Notes: generated by a model from the sequence alone, not told the origin. 64,000 nucleotides of DNA from Trochalopteron elliotii (GCA_024734555.1 JANPWX010000081.1:1390301-1454300); one strand, 5' to 3'; positions 23,235-35,702 are shown, numbered from the stretch's first letter. Made by a program: numbers and translations.

Positions 23235-26200
23235 CAGAGCATGATCAGTCAGTCCAGCCAGGGTACCTTTAAAGTGTGTGTTACAGAGCTTCCTAATTTA
23301 TATAACATGGTAAAACAGAAGAGAAGCGTTTGAAATATGCAAAAGGGAAAAACTCTTGCTTTAGAGTAGGAACTCAGGAAATACAGCATTGCTCCTGCAT
23401 TGGTTTTTCTTGAACACTAATTATTTTTTTCTTAAAATAGCTTTTGTGGTTTTACTTTTCCTACAAAGTACTTGTGGTAATTAAAGGATTAGTAATAATT
23501 CAGACAAAAGTTCTTTTTAATTTGGCTTGGATTAGATGAAAGAGAGAATGACATAAAAAATTCCCCACCAGATTGACATAAAGCTATTTCCATGCTTACT
23601 ATCCCCCTAAGTAGCCCAATACCCAGGCATATATACTCTGTTTCTTGTCACTGCAGTATTCTGAAGCCAAGAAACACAGCATTTTTAATTAATTTATGGC
23701 AAGACATAGATTTCTTTTTTCATTATTCCTCTTCATGTGGGCTAGTGCATTTGCCAAAATTCCTCAACTACCACATCTACCCCTTTTACAACTTATCTGG
23801 GATTGGGAAAAGTGCAATTTTAGGAACTAACTTCTTTAATAGATGATGGATATCCAAGATATTTTTTCTGTTTCCCTGAAATATCATTCAAAATCTTTTT
23901 TCATTACTAGCACCATCTCATAACAGCCACTACACAGTTTTAGACTGAGAAAAAAATAAGTTTTTTAGCTTAAACCATAATTTTTACGAGTTTTCAAGAG
24001 AATGAAAAATGCCTTTTCAAAATGAGAATTCAACAGAAGTGCAATATAGCAATATGCAAATCTGTAATAGCAGTCAGTACAAAAAGAAATTTAATTGCAT
24101 ATAAAATACCTGATGTTGTCGTTTGATAATATTAGTACTAATATTATTTTTTTCCATTTTTCCAATTTTATCCTGATAGTACTTTGAAAGAACAAAATCT
24201 AAGCAGTCTAAGAATAGAACTGACCATGTTCTCTCTCATCTCCATAATGTGTTGTTTCTAAGCTCTGCTTCTTCATTCCTGTCAGAGCTTATTTTTGTAT
24301 CAAATAAAACCAAAAATAGACAATCTTTGCATGTCTTCATAATGAGAACCCACACTAGAATACCATGTGTTATGTTGGATAGAGTTAATTGGCTCAGGCA
24401 CTGTAATGAGTATGCTATAAATGATGAAATCTTATTTTTTATTTTTTTATTTTAATGCTAGCTAGCCTGAGCAAAAAGCAGAAAGTAACAAGGACAGTAA
24501 AGAGAGGTAATTCAGAATAGAATGTGATTTTGATGGTAAAATATTGTTGTCAAAATGGTTTTAAAGGAAGTAATCCCGAGTCTTATGCATCACTCAGTGA
24601 ACCTTTGAGATGCTGTTTTATGAGCAGCCAATTAAGGAAAGCCTGTTTTCCTGACCTGTTATGCCTGCTATTTGCCACCCTACCCAAAAATCTTGCAGCA
24701 CATATACGACATCCTTTGTTTGATTTCTCTACCCAGCAGATTTACTCTCCCTACACACTGCCATCTTATTTCTGCATCTCCTAGTGCCCTCCTTGACAAT
24801 TTTCCAGCTTTAGGAACAAGACCTGTTGGTTTCTCCTTTACACGCCCACTTTTCAGAGTTTTTTGTGATCTATGATATAACTTCTTTGTCAGGTTTGCAA
24901 ATGCCTAATTAAAAAAACCCAAAGTAGCTGACAAATAAATAGAAGACACAATGACATTGCATAATCCTCTTTATATAAAATTAAATTAAGAACAGAATTA
25001 CATACACAAGAGCAGGAAAAAGTAAGTCTGTTGTTAATTTTTATTTTATTAAATATCATTAAGTGAAAAAAGAATTAGGATAATTTGCTATTTCTTTTAC
25101 AAATGTTTTAGGAGAAGTTTTTTAAATTGTCACACCTAATTTGTTTATATGTCTGAAAATCAGATTTTAATCAATATATTGAAAACCTGAAGACTTTTCG
25201 TAACTCTGAAACTTATAAATTGAATTGAAGCTTTTGAATGAGACCAGGCTGTAGCAGCAGATCCAAGAGTTATCCAAGCTTTATATTTTCGTCCTTTTCA
25301 GGGCTGAATTTTACCTTGAAAATGATACATATGATACCAAAAATTAACGGGAAGGACTTCTTAGTAATATTAAATATTCTGTGTGTTGGGTCCTACTCAG
25401 AAAGACACTTGTTCATTGAGAAGATCTCATTATTAGGACAGTGATGCAGTGTGGTTTATTTCATACCCTGAAATCACTCAAGGAAATAACTGAATGGATT
25501 ATATTTATCCTGGACTCTGTATTGTGTTATTATGTGTAGCAATAACTGGCAGCATATTAAAATAGAGATCAGGGACTACAACCATTCTTTTCAAGGCAGT
25601 CCTGAAATTTCAAAGCTGTTGAATTATTCAAGTATTTTTCAATTTATAAAAGATGATTGTCTGCTTGATGACGTGACGATATAAATAAAAAACATCGAAA
25701 AGTATTGAGTGTATTTTTTTCCCCGTAGTTGTTTTGAACCACCGTAGTTGAGGGTGTTGATTTTGTGTCAGTAGCAGCCATGATTAAGAGAGGAAACATT
25801 AGATAATTTATTTGGTCAATGCCCTACTTTTGCACAAAGAAAAAAATCCAGTCAAGGTAGAAATGGACACAGTTATAATGGGAAGCTGAATAGAAATATT
25901 CAATCTATTTAATATTAAAAAAATTAATTAATATGAAGCCTCTGTTGGTTTCTGTCCCTATTTACAAAGCTAGTAACACAGGTTTAACATGTAAATATGT
26001 AACATTTTTCAGGTAGCAATGTCAATATAAAAATCAAAAGAATTCTGTAGATATATGTTTGCGTCTTTTAAAATGTATCTTTATATTCTCCAAGGAATTT
26101 GGAAATTGGGCTTTTAGTTAGTTTTTGATACATCCAAGTTTTTCTAGACTGAAAAATGCACGCATGCTGTACACCATATGCAGAGTGTACATAGAAAGTG

Positions 26201-26700
26201 CTGGTTATGGTGCATGCATGCTCTATCATCATCTGAGTGTTCACAGTAATATTTTTAAGGACATGACAGTCTGTTTTTATTTTCATTATGTGGTTTTAAG
26301 CCTCTGTTTATGTTCCTCAGTTGCTGTAGAATAGGGAGCATTTAATGTAGAGATCAACAGTTATCTCCTGAAAGGTCAGCTGTCAGAAAATATCACAGAA
26401 GGATGTCTGTGTCTTATGATGGGAATGAGGAACTTCTATTACATCTGACAAAACTGAATTAGCACTTCTGCATAGATTAGCACATTGGCTGAGCAGTACT
26501 GTGAGGATTTTCCTGGAAGATTTTTAAGGTATTAAGCCTTCCAGCTGTAATAAGGTTAATACAGTTCTAAGTGACTTGAATGTCAGTGTTGGCAGTTTAA
26601 CTGCTATAATATTTCTGAAAGCAGGAAGAGAGATACTATCATGTTCACTTCTTTCAAAGACCATGTAGAGAAGAGAACATATGTTTCCTTAAAGTTATCA
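23235..26700. other. IL1RAPL1 intron 2, no feature recognised
   Basis: AT-rich sequence. Short open frames only; no transposon tail or RNA gene seen. Confidence 0.55.
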
Positions 26701-26721
26701 CTGAGTGTAACTGTAATAAAG

Positions 26722-27230
26722 CACAGAATGGTTGATGTTGGAAGAGACCTCTATAGATCATATGGTCCACCTAGAAATGGTTTTTCAGCACCATATCTCT
26801 CTGGCTTCTAAATATCTCCAAGAATGGAGAATCCACAACCTCCTGTGTGAATTTTCAGTAACCCTTACAGAAAAAAAAATGTTTCCTGGTGTTCAGAAAG
26901 AGCCTGCCATGATTCAATATGTGCCCATTGCCTCTTGTCCTGTTACTGGGCACCAGTGGAAGGAGCCTGGCTCTTTGCACCTTCCCTTCAGGTATTTGTA
27001 GTCATTACTAAGATCCCCCCTAAGCAGTCTCCAGGCAGAACAGTCTCAGCTCTCAGCCTGTGCTCCTGGAAGAGATGCTCCAGTCCCTTAATGACCTTTG
27101 TGTGCCTTTGTTGGACACTGCAGTCTGTATATAGCACTTATATTCAGGAGCCCAGAGCTGGACACAGCACTCCAGGTGTGGGCTCATTAGTTCTGCATCC
27201 AAAACACAGCACTGTAACAGCTGCTGAAAA
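26722..27230 (-). mobile_element. CR1 LINE, 5'-truncated, antisense
   Basis: Read on the minus strand, this is the end of CR1 ORF2 and its 3' UTR. The 3' tail is at the left (CACAGAATGGTTGATGTTGG then AGAGACC), and on the right the minus strand reads SPHLECCVQLWAPEYK, matching the RPHLEYCVQFWAPQYK words of CR1 reverse transcriptase. The ORF is interrupted by stops and an A run near 26872. Confidence 0.9.
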
Positions 27231-27382
27231 GAAATTAATTCTCTCCCAGATGAATCCAGGACAAATAGATATTCTCTTAAGATGTCTGGTGGGACATTTT
27301 GATGTGGTTTGTGCCAAAAAATGAAGAAATAGTTCAGTGAATGCATAGATAAATCAGATATTCCTTAGCAGGCCTTTCTAGA

Positions 27383-28040
27383 GTCATAGAATATGCTGAG
27401 TTAGGAGCCACCCATCAGATCATGGAGTCCAACTCCTGGCCCTGCACAGGACACCCCAAGAGTCACACCATGTGCCTGAGAGCATTGTCCAAACACTTCT
27501 TGAACTCAGACTTGGTGCTGTGACCACTTTCCTGGAGAGCCTGTTCCAGTGCCCAACCACTGAAAGGCTGTTTCCTGATATCCAACCTAAACATCCCCTG
27601 ACTCAGCTTCATGCCATTTCCTCAAGTCCTGTCACTGGTCATGAGCATGAAGAAACTGGGACCTGCCCTTCTGCTTCCCCTCATGAGGATGTTGAAGACC
27701 CCAGTGAAGTCTCCCCTTGGTCTTCTCCAGGCTAAGCAGGACCAGTGACCTCATAAAGTTTCCCCTCCAGTCCCATCACTATCCTCATGGCCCTCCTTTG
27801 GATGCTCTCCAACAGCTTAATGTCTTTTTTGTATTGTGGCACCCCAAACTGCCCCCAGCACTGGAGGTGACATCGTGCCAGAGCAGAGCAGACCAGGACA
27901 ATCCCCTCCCTTGCCTGGCTGGCCATGCTGGGCCTGATGTCCCCAGGACACGCCTGGCCCTTCTGGCTGCCAGGGCACTGCTGGCTCAGATTCAACTTTC
28001 CATCCACCAGGACCCCCAGGGCCTTTGTAAGAAATATCAT
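27383..28040 (-). mobile_element. CR1 LINE, 5'-truncated, antisense, second subfamily
   Basis: The minus strand reads KALGVLVDGKLNLSQQCPG near the right edge, then FGVPQYKKDIKLLESIQRRA, which follow CR1 ORF2 words. The left side carries the 3' UTR beginning GAGTCATAGAATATGCTGAG. The 3' UTR wording (CCATCAGATCATGGAGTCCA, CTGGCCCTGCACAGGACACC) differs from the copy at 26.7 kb, so a different CR1 subfamily inserted about 150 bp away in the same orientation. Confidence 0.92.
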
Positions 28041-28079
28041 GCTGAAATCAAGTCAGTGGCATCTACCCTGAATAGCTAA

Positions 28080-30430
28080 TCCTTCATCCAATACACAGAG
28101 CTTGAAAGAGAGTTGGTGTTTTTCAGCAACATATTCTCATGGGTTCTGCAAATTAAAGGAATTGGGAACTATTAGAACTGAATATCCTGAGAGAGAAGGG
28201 ATAACTTACAGACTTACAATGTAAACCAACCTGTACTAGCTAAATTGAGCAGTAAAAAGCAAGATTACAATCTGATGATGAAGTATGATGAAGAAGTTAT
28301 TACCCAGTAACTTATATAACAAAATTAACACTGCTTAAAGGTGGCTGTTCATTTTTGGCATTGGGATTTGGAAGCAGAGAGAAATAAAATCAGGTGAGAG
28401 AGAATGCTCTTTCAGAGAGGTGAAAATGAAATGATAAAAGATGTGATTGAATTCTGGAATAAATGAAAGTTAGTTTCTTTGGTCCTAAGGGGAAGCTAAT
28501 AGTGTAGCTTTGTTTCCATTCACTTCAATTTATGCATGGGTACAACTAAGTCTTATTAGGGCCTTGCAACAACAGTTACTGATTTTTAGGAACTGTTGTG
28601 TAGGAAAATTGGAACAGGGACAAATTATTTTCCCTTCCTGGTCATAAAAGTAAATGCAGGAGAAGACAGTCCAAAGATTTACTAAATATTTGTTTGTGCG
28701 AATTCTGTTCACAATGCAAATTCACTCTAAAATTTTGTTGTTTTTTTTTTTCCCCCATCTTTTTATGTTGGATCAACTTAGGTTATTGCTTACACAAGGA
28801 TGTAAGAAAATGTCTGTCTTTCTTATTTTGCAATGTATATATTGTAGCCCTGGTTTTGTGACTGAGACAATTTGGTTTTTGAAATTTCTTTCCCAGAGAA
28901 TTTTCTGTAAACAAGAGAAGTGTTTTTGTAAACTGTACTTTGTTTACATTCCTTTTCCTAGGAGGGACTTCTGCTTGATGTCCCTCTGGTCTGACCAATG
29001 CTATTGAAGAAGTTTATCTTTGTTTCACCAATCAGATTGATTTGTGTAGAATAGTACAAAAAAGAGACACATCCCAAAAATAAAGGAGTCATTTTCAGCC
29101 TTCTGAAGTCAGAGTCTGTGTCGTTGTGGTGTACAACAGTGTCAATATATAATAAGTACTGTGGCATTATCCAAATATAGGACTCAAAAAATCAATATCT
29201 AGTATGTTTTTCTCCCAAGTATCAGATCAAAATATTGTCAAAGTTTAAAGGGCAAATATTGCTTTACCTTACACAGTAGCTGGAATTCTCTGTTAAAGTT
29301 GGTGTTTAACCAATTCTACGATGAAAATGGAGCTTTGCAAAAGTTGATTTTGTAAGATGGTTATCTATCTATCTGAGCTTTATCAAAGTTAATAAAGTGT
29401 CAAATTCAAAGACAAAATATTTATATGAGACATAGATACTAATTTTAAGATGAAATAAATTGTCCTTTGGATGTATTGATTGCTTTCTACTGACTAGATT
29501 GGGGCCTAGTTAACTAGCTGAGACTGGGCACTGAGTTTTTTAGTGTATGAACCTAATGATGAATTTTCATGGTTGAAATTGCTTATGAAAAAAATTATAA
29601 GCTTTTATTAAGGAAGGTATTGTAGAAAATAGCTCTTTTCCTTTTGCTGTTTCGGTAATCTTAACTAAAAATACAGGGGAAGAGGGTGTGAGTTTGGTAT
29701 TTTTTGGTGTTGGGGTTTAGTTATGTTACTGGGGTTCAGAATGTCAAATAAATTTAGTTTTGCTTTCTGACAAGCAGTTATTGTGGGACAGTATTGGTAA
29801 GGGCTGATGACATTCAACAGGAAAAAAGATGAAAACATTAATAACCATAATTTGTAGTGTGGTTCTGTAAAGTCAGGAATTCCAGCGATCTGTTTAGCAT
29901 GTTCTTGAATAACCCATTTATATTACCGATAGTAATTTCCCTGGAAGTATCTATCTGGTCATATAGTAAAGGCAGTTTCTTCTTCTCCTTCAGATCTAGC
30001 CCAAATTTTCACTCTTTTTGGTTCAGATCACAGCTCCTTATCCTAGTATCTTCTGAGACTTTCACTTGCGTGGTAACCCTGAAGACATTTGATTAATGCA
30101 ATTTAGATGGTAACATCCTATGAACCACATGCCCTCTGTGTTGCACTAATTTCACTTCAGTATTTTATACCTGGTCATGCCAGAGTTCCACAAAAGATAG
30201 AAGAGAAATTGCTAAATTATTGCTCAGAGATTATCAACATTTAGCAATATGTGTCCTAATAGCTCTGTCCACTATAGACAAGTACATGACATAAACATCA
30301 TGAAAATGTAGTGAATTTTCAGGGATGAAAAGCATACTGCTAGTCCCTCAATGGACTTTTTTTTTCAAATGCAATACTTTCCCACAATAAAGACTGCTGT
30401 GTGAATAGTGCTTTCCAAAGCCTTTGACAA
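28080..30430. other. End of IL1RAPL1 intron 2
   Basis: AT-rich intron leading to the exon acceptor. No repeats recognised beyond a short TCTA run near 29364. Open frames at 28.6-29.2 kb look random. Confidence 0.6.
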
Positions 30431-30458
30431 TCTCTTGTCGTTTTCTCTTCTCTTGTAG
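30431..30458 (+). promoter_or_regulatory. IL1RAPL1: 3' splice acceptor of the IL1RAPL1 exon
   Basis: A pyrimidine-dominated tract runs up to the dinucleotide AG at 30457-30458, immediately before the first coding bases. Its position agrees exactly with the phase-1 exon start expected from the human gene. A branch-point adenosine could be in the CTTTGACAA stretch just upstream, but this is only a guess. Confidence 0.9.
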
Positions 30459-30738
30459 CTGATGGATGCACTGACTGGTCTGTGGATTACAAGAAATATC
30501 AAGTTCTAGTGGGAGAACCTGTTCGTATAAAATGTGCCCTCTTTTATGGATATATTAGAGCTAATTACTCCCTAGCCCAAAGTGCTGGACTTAGTTTGAT
30601 GTGGTACAAAAGCTCTGGACCTGGAGATTTTGAGGAACCTATAGCTTTTGATGGAACCAGAATGAGCAAAGAAGAAGACTCCATTTGGTTCAGACCAACA
30701 GTGGTACAAGACAGCGGGCTCTATGCATGTGTTATAAG
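30459..30738 (+). CDS. IL1RAPL1: IL1RAPL1 internal exon (human exon 3 equivalent), Ig-like domain 1
   Basis: This is an internal coding exon of the X-linked-intellectual-disability synaptic receptor IL1RAPL1, a single-pass membrane protein with three Ig domains and a TIR domain that binds presynaptic PTP-delta (family knowledge). The exon enters with two bases finishing an Ala codon, reads 92 open codons from GAT at 30461 to ATA at 30736, and leaves two bases (AG) of an Arg codon, so it has phase 1 in and phase 2 out. Visible landmarks are the DGCTDW start, VGEPVRIKC, the glycosylation sequon [29 protein letters not shown] and the Ig signature DSGLYAC. The Cys at 30467, the Cys in IKC and the Cys in YAC correspond to human C31, C53 and C118. 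IL1RAPL2 lacks the [11 protein letters not shown] wording, so the paralogue is excluded. A few conservative differences from remembered human protein are seen (for example Val-Val for Leu-Leu before QDSG). The rest of the gene lies outside the window. Confidence 0.96.
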
Positions 30739-30744
30739 GTACTA
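30739..30744 (+). promoter_or_regulatory. IL1RAPL1: 5' splice donor of the IL1RAPL1 exon
   Basis: The exon ends ATA AG and is followed by GTACTA. The GT at 30739-30740 gives the expected phase-2 exit after CVI plus two bases of Arg. Reading through the donor stays open for 14 codons (to the stop at 30779-30781), so an open reading frame over this site extends into the intron without meaning. Positions +3 to +6 (ACTA) are a fairly weak donor match, lacking the usual G at +5. Confidence 0.9.
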
Positions 30745-32170
30745 TATTTTAATATACTGGATTTTAACTGACCAAATATGAAACAAGGCTCTTAATAGCG
30801 AGACTTCTGTGATAAAGAAATTTTTTTCTGACTGTGTTCTTTTTTCTTCTCCTCCTGGAATTCCCTTCCCTGAAGGTTTTTTATGCCTGACTAGAAATTG
30901 TTATTGAATGTCTTGAACATATTAAATTTTCTTTTGTATAAATTTAGTAATTTATAACAAAATCTATAATTTATAAGGTGGTCGGGACTGGATGAATAAG
31001 TCATCTGTTCCTTTCTCTGATTCTGTTTTCACTCTTGCAATCACTATCCTAGAGTAAAAAAAAAATTCTTTTTATTTACATTCTGATTTAATTTTATGTG
31101 GATTTCATTAAGTGATTTAACTTAATTAACTTTCTGTAAAAAAAATGCTATTTAATGTAAAGCAGTTGTATCAAGGAAAACAGAAGGTGAAATTTCAGCA
31201 TTTTTACATACATCCTCTGACTTAACCTGATAATAGAGGCTTGGTTCCAGATGTCTTCCAAAAATATTTAACCTTCTGATTCATCAAGTTTTATCACCAG
31301 AAACTGGATTGTATTCTGTTTCTGCTTTCTGCAGCAGGTGTTCAGCTTCTTTCTGCATCTTTAATGTGGTTTACACCGATATTTTTCCAGCCCTTTACAG
31401 TGTTCCTCTCTATCTGGGTAACTATAAAAGTGGTCTTGCTACTAACACACAATAGAACGAGTCAAAAGCAAAGTGTAAAGCAACTGACTGGCTAGGAAAG
31501 GAACGCATGGTGCAGCTAGTACAGTCATGCAAGGAAAATGTGGAAATTGTTTTATCAGCAGCTGGAAAGGTTTACTGTCTCCCGCTTTCTTTTTTTTTTT
31601 TTTTTTTAATTGCGTTTTTTTTGGTTGTTTGGTTTTGTTTTTTTGACTTGGATGGAGGGGAGCACAGATTGCTGTCTGACTTATGTGTGCTGAAGGAGAT
31701 TGTTATTAAATAATGTGTTTATAAAAACATTATTCTATGAGCTCTTTATATAAACTGTGAGACATTTCATATCACATTTTTTGTCCAATAGCATATTCAA
31801 CATGGTTTTTCTGATGATGACAGTTCTCTTTAAAAGAAAAGCACAAAGCCTACAAATTAAGCTCCTTCAGAAGAATTTTTTAGTTATATTTGGATTAATA
31901 TTTTCTGATGTATGTAACAGTAGCCATGAAAATGAAAACAGTTTTCTCAATTATTCCATAATGCTATTTAAAATACCATAATTAATCTCCCCTGTTTATG
32001 TAAAGAAAACCTTAATTATCTGATGTTGCAATTTCCATCAACTATAGATAAATGCTGAATTTAGCTACTCAGACATACTTTATGTTTATCATCTCAACCT
32101 GTATTCATTGCTTTTTTTACATAGATTTTTATTTAATCCAGAGGTAGGTTGTACCATGTTCTAATCTGTT
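30745..32170. other. Start of IL1RAPL1 intron 3
   Basis: AT-rich sequence following the donor, with a T-rich TTTG stretch at 31588-31645. No second exon was recognised. Confidence 0.6.
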
Positions 32171-32177
32171 TTAATCT

Positions 32178-33210
32178 ATTGTGGTGGTTTACTACCAGTC
32201 AGAAATTAGACCTACAAATAAACCACTCCTCTTCCCACCCCACTTTTGGCTAGAGAAGGACAAAGGCAAAAACTATGGGTTGAGAAAACAGTGTACTGAA
32301 AGCAAACAGCAGTGGAATATGAAATGCACAGTAATAGCAGATTTTAATAACAAATACAAAGGTGCTTTGCACTCAAAAGATGTTCATCACCTTGACAAAG
32401 ACAAGATGGCTCCCCGCAGGTTGCGCCGTGTGCCTTTCCCCACACAAAGAGAAGATGGCAGCTCTTCCCACGCCCAGCACCATGTGCCTTTTCCTAGACA
32501 ATGACAAGTTGGTGGGAGTTTCCCACAGATGGATTTCCCCGTCCCTAAGTCCAAGACAGTGGAAAACAATGATGGACAAACCTCTGAAAGCAAAATTGTT
32601 CATGTTGCACCGTGCTGCCACTCTGTTGTGCTGGGCTCAGCTCCTCTCTGCTGGGTTTTGCCACAGTTTTTTTCCCTGCAGCTGCTCCCCACACCAGCAC
32701 TGCCACTTTTTCCTACTTCACTGGGGTGCAGGCTGCATTTGCTGCTGGTCAGAACCCCATCCCAGAGCTGCACTTGAGGAATGGAAAGGGGATGGGTGAC
32801 GGTGGTGGAGGATGGAGTCAATCCTGTGGTAGAAGATGGGGTCAATCCTATACTTTCATCACCTGGGTGATGAAGAGAGGGATGTCACATCACAGGGTTG
32901 CTTGTTATTTATCATATATGGACAGTGAATATAGCTGGATAAGCTGCACTAAGAGCTAATGTATATATTCAAGTGCAGGCCCCAGAAATTACTTATGTTA
33001 CGCACGCCTGGTGTAATAGTAAATAACAAGTGGTTTCTGTCAAATATTTTGCCTTTAAAGTTTCAAAAATAGCTGAAATATTATTCCTATCAAACGAACA
33101 CTTCCTTCATGTTTTTCTTCCCTGCCTGAAAACATCACAGTGTCTCTAGTAGTTGCCCAACGTAATATGAGCATAGGTCAGTGAAACTGGAGTTCCGTAG
33201 TTAGGTCTTA
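32178..33210 (-). mobile_element. ERV-type LTR, antisense
   Basis: Begins TGTGGTGGTTTACTACCAGT, the reverse complement of an LTR 3' end in ACCACCACA. It continues with the text of a passerine LTR as I recall it: AACAAATACAAAGGTGCTTT, GACAAAGACAAGATGGC repeated in related forms (CAAGATGGC, AAGATGGCAGC), a CT-rich middle, GGACAGTGAATATAGC, CAAGTGCAGGCCC, and AACACTTCCTTCATG near 33108. About 1 kb and fairly complete. Orientation is inferred from the end sequences. No viral coding region is visible. Confidence 0.65.
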
Positions 33211-33230
33211 GTGAGGATTTGTGTGATTTA

Positions 33231-34250
33231 GAATCATAGAATCATAGTATCATTTGGGTTGGAAAAGATCTCCAAGATCATGGAGTCCAACATTTTAACA
33301 AGGAGCACCACATCAACTAAAATATTGCATTATGTGGCACATCCAGTTGTTTCTTGAACACTTCCAGGGATGGTGACTCCACTTCCCGGCACACCCCATT
33401 CCAGTGCTTAACTACCCTTTCAGTGAAGAAATTATTCCTGATGTCCAACCTGAACTTCCCCTGATGCAGCTTGAGGCCATTTCCTCTTGTCCTGTCACTG
33501 GTTGTCTGGGAGAAAAGGACAGCCCCCACCTGGCTGCAATCTCCTTTAGGATAGTTTTAGAAAATGATAAGGTCTCTCCTGAGTCTCTTCTTCTTTGTGC
33601 TAAACAATCCCAGTTCACTCTGTGATTCCTCATATGATTCACTCTCTAGACCATTCACCAGCTCCACAGCCCTTCCCTGGACATGCTCCAGCCCCTCAGT
33701 GTCTTTCTTGCAGTGAGGGGCTCAAAACTGGACACAGGATTTGAAGTGTGGCCTCACCAGTGCCCAGTCCATGGGGACAATCCCTGCCCTGGTCCTGCTT
33801 CCACACTATTGCTGAGCCAGGCCTGGTGCCTTTGGCTTTCTTGGCCACCTGGGCTGGCAACCAGAACCCCAAGATCCTTTCCTGCTGGGCCATTTTTGAG
33901 CCACTCTTTCCCCATCCTGTAGCACTGCATGGGGCTGTTGTGACTGAAGTGCAGGACCCATCACTTCACCTCTTTTAACCTCATGCAGTTGGCTTCAGCC
34001 CCTTGATCCAGCCTGTCTCAAACTCTCTGCAGAGCCTTTGTACCATCCAGCAGACCAACATTCCTGCCCAACTCACTGTCATCTGCAAAATTACTGAGGG
34101 TGCACTCATTTACCTCTTCTAAACCATCAATAAAAATATAAACAGAACTGGCCCCAGCAGTGAACCATGGGGAAGCCCACTAATGGTGCCAACAAGTGGA
34201 TGTAGCACCATGCACCATGACTCTCAAGATCTGACCATCCAGCCATGATT
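33231..34250 (-). mobile_element. CR1 LINE, ~1 kb, antisense
   Basis: The best-preserved CR1 in the window. At the left is the 3' end with repeated AGAATCAT octamers, then TTTGGGTTGGAAAAGATCTC. The minus strand then reads [20 protein letters not shown] and [13 protein letters not shown], and [14 protein letters not shown], all hallmark ends of CR1 ORF2. Similarity continues to about 34250 through parts of the reverse-transcriptase ORF. Frameshifts and stops make it inactive. Confidence 0.95.
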
Positions 34251-34746
34251 TATATTTATTAACATGTTTAGTGTTTATGAACATTAATTGCTTTGTTAAG
34301 CTGTAAAATTTAGTGGAGAAAAATGCATATGAACAAGTCTTATTCAGAAACATGAGAGTGCCTATAAAGAATGCTTAGGATACAGGCAAACGTAGATAAC
34401 AATAGAAGTTTAAATAAAACATTACAAATTATATTATAGATGAAAAATCTTATTCATCTTTAACATACTTAAATTCATTAGTTACTTATTAGCCATAACA
34501 ATACTGCCTATAATTAATTTAGTGATATTCAGCTTTGAAGATTCAAATTCAGATGACAGCAAGGTTCAAGCAGGGAATAACAGCATCTATGGAGATTGTT
34601 CACATCTATTTTCATCCCCAGTTGTTAAAAAATCCTGAGCGTCTTCATCAGTGTCCTTAACTGTTTCTGTTAGTAAGACACAGTACAGTATTTTAGACAA
34701 AGAGGTAAAGACTGAAATAGTATGAAGTGTACGGAATTTTCTGATA

Positions 34747-34861
34747 GGAAGGAAGGAAGGAAGGAAGGAAGGAAGGAAGGAAGGAAGGAAGGAAGGAAGG
34801 AAGGAAGGAAGGAATCTAATTTCCTTCCTTCCTCCCTCCCTCCCTCTCTCTTTTTTTTTCT
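34747..34861. repeat. (GGAA)17 microsatellite followed by inverted TTCC/CT tract
   Basis: Seventeen perfect GGAA units (34747-34814), a 6-base spacer TCTAAT, then 42 pyrimidines (34820-34861) starting TTTCCTTCCTTCC. Bases 34802-34814 pair perfectly with 34821-34833. Confidence 0.97.
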
Positions 34862-35702
34862 GTCTCTCGCTCTCTCACTTTCTCATTTTTTCATTTTCTT
34901 GCTTTCTTTGCTATGAAGGCTAACCATCCACAGTAGGAACTTGTTAAATTACCAATTCAATTTAAGAATATATATTTTTACATATTTAATGTATGCACAA
35001 TTGTTTAATTAATTGTCAGAAATCTTGAACACAGAATGTATAATGAAATCTCTGCTTTATTGAAGGAAATGGTGAGCAAAGAAAGGAAATAGAATCAATT
35101 TTTCATAAACCTGGTTGAAGCATCATTTCTTTATCATCTTGAATAATGTAAAACATGTTTACAAATGGGAATTGCTATTTCTGGGTACCAACCATTTTTG
35201 AAATCTTTCTTACCTGAGGAGGGCCTTTTATCCTGGCTATATATGCTTATAAATAGTTCTATTTCTGTATAGAGTTTTTAAGAATGACTATCTTAAGAAA
35301 AGAGTAAGTAATCATAGAACAACTATATATATCAAATCTCAATTAAAAAAAAAATCTAACAAAAACCCCTCATAACAGCAACAACAAAAAACAAAACACT
35401 AACAAACCACCCTCCCTCCCCAGAAAAAAAAAAAAAAAAGGGAGAAAGTATCTGAAAATGAAGTTTCAAAACAGTTTGTCTTAAAAATTCATAAACATGG
35501 TGTTTCCTAGATCTGCATGAGATCTTTGGTTAGGTTTATGTGTATTAGTGACAAAGGAATCTGACAATGGATAAGAGAAATCAGCTTTCTCAAAGGAATA
35601 GCAAATGAGCTAGCAGTACTGAGAAAGAAGGAAGTCTCAGAAGAGCCTTTTATTCTCTTAATTCCTTTAAGACAATATCACCACCCATTGTCCTGGGTAA
35701 TG

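Noticed and set aside
30459..30738. Assignment to IL1RAPL2 or IL1RAP
   Set aside because: The [13 protein letters not shown] segment and [11 protein letters not shown] wording match IL1RAPL1 and differ from my recollection of IL1RAPL2; IL1RAP is more distant.
30739..30781. Continuation of the exon frame past the donor to a stop
   Set aside because: Follows a GT at the exact conserved exon end; the extra codons are intron read-through.
32181..32959. Several overlapping 70-145-codon frames
   Set aside because: They fall inside an LTR-like segment on both strands; GC-rich LTR sequence explains them and no viral protein motif is seen.
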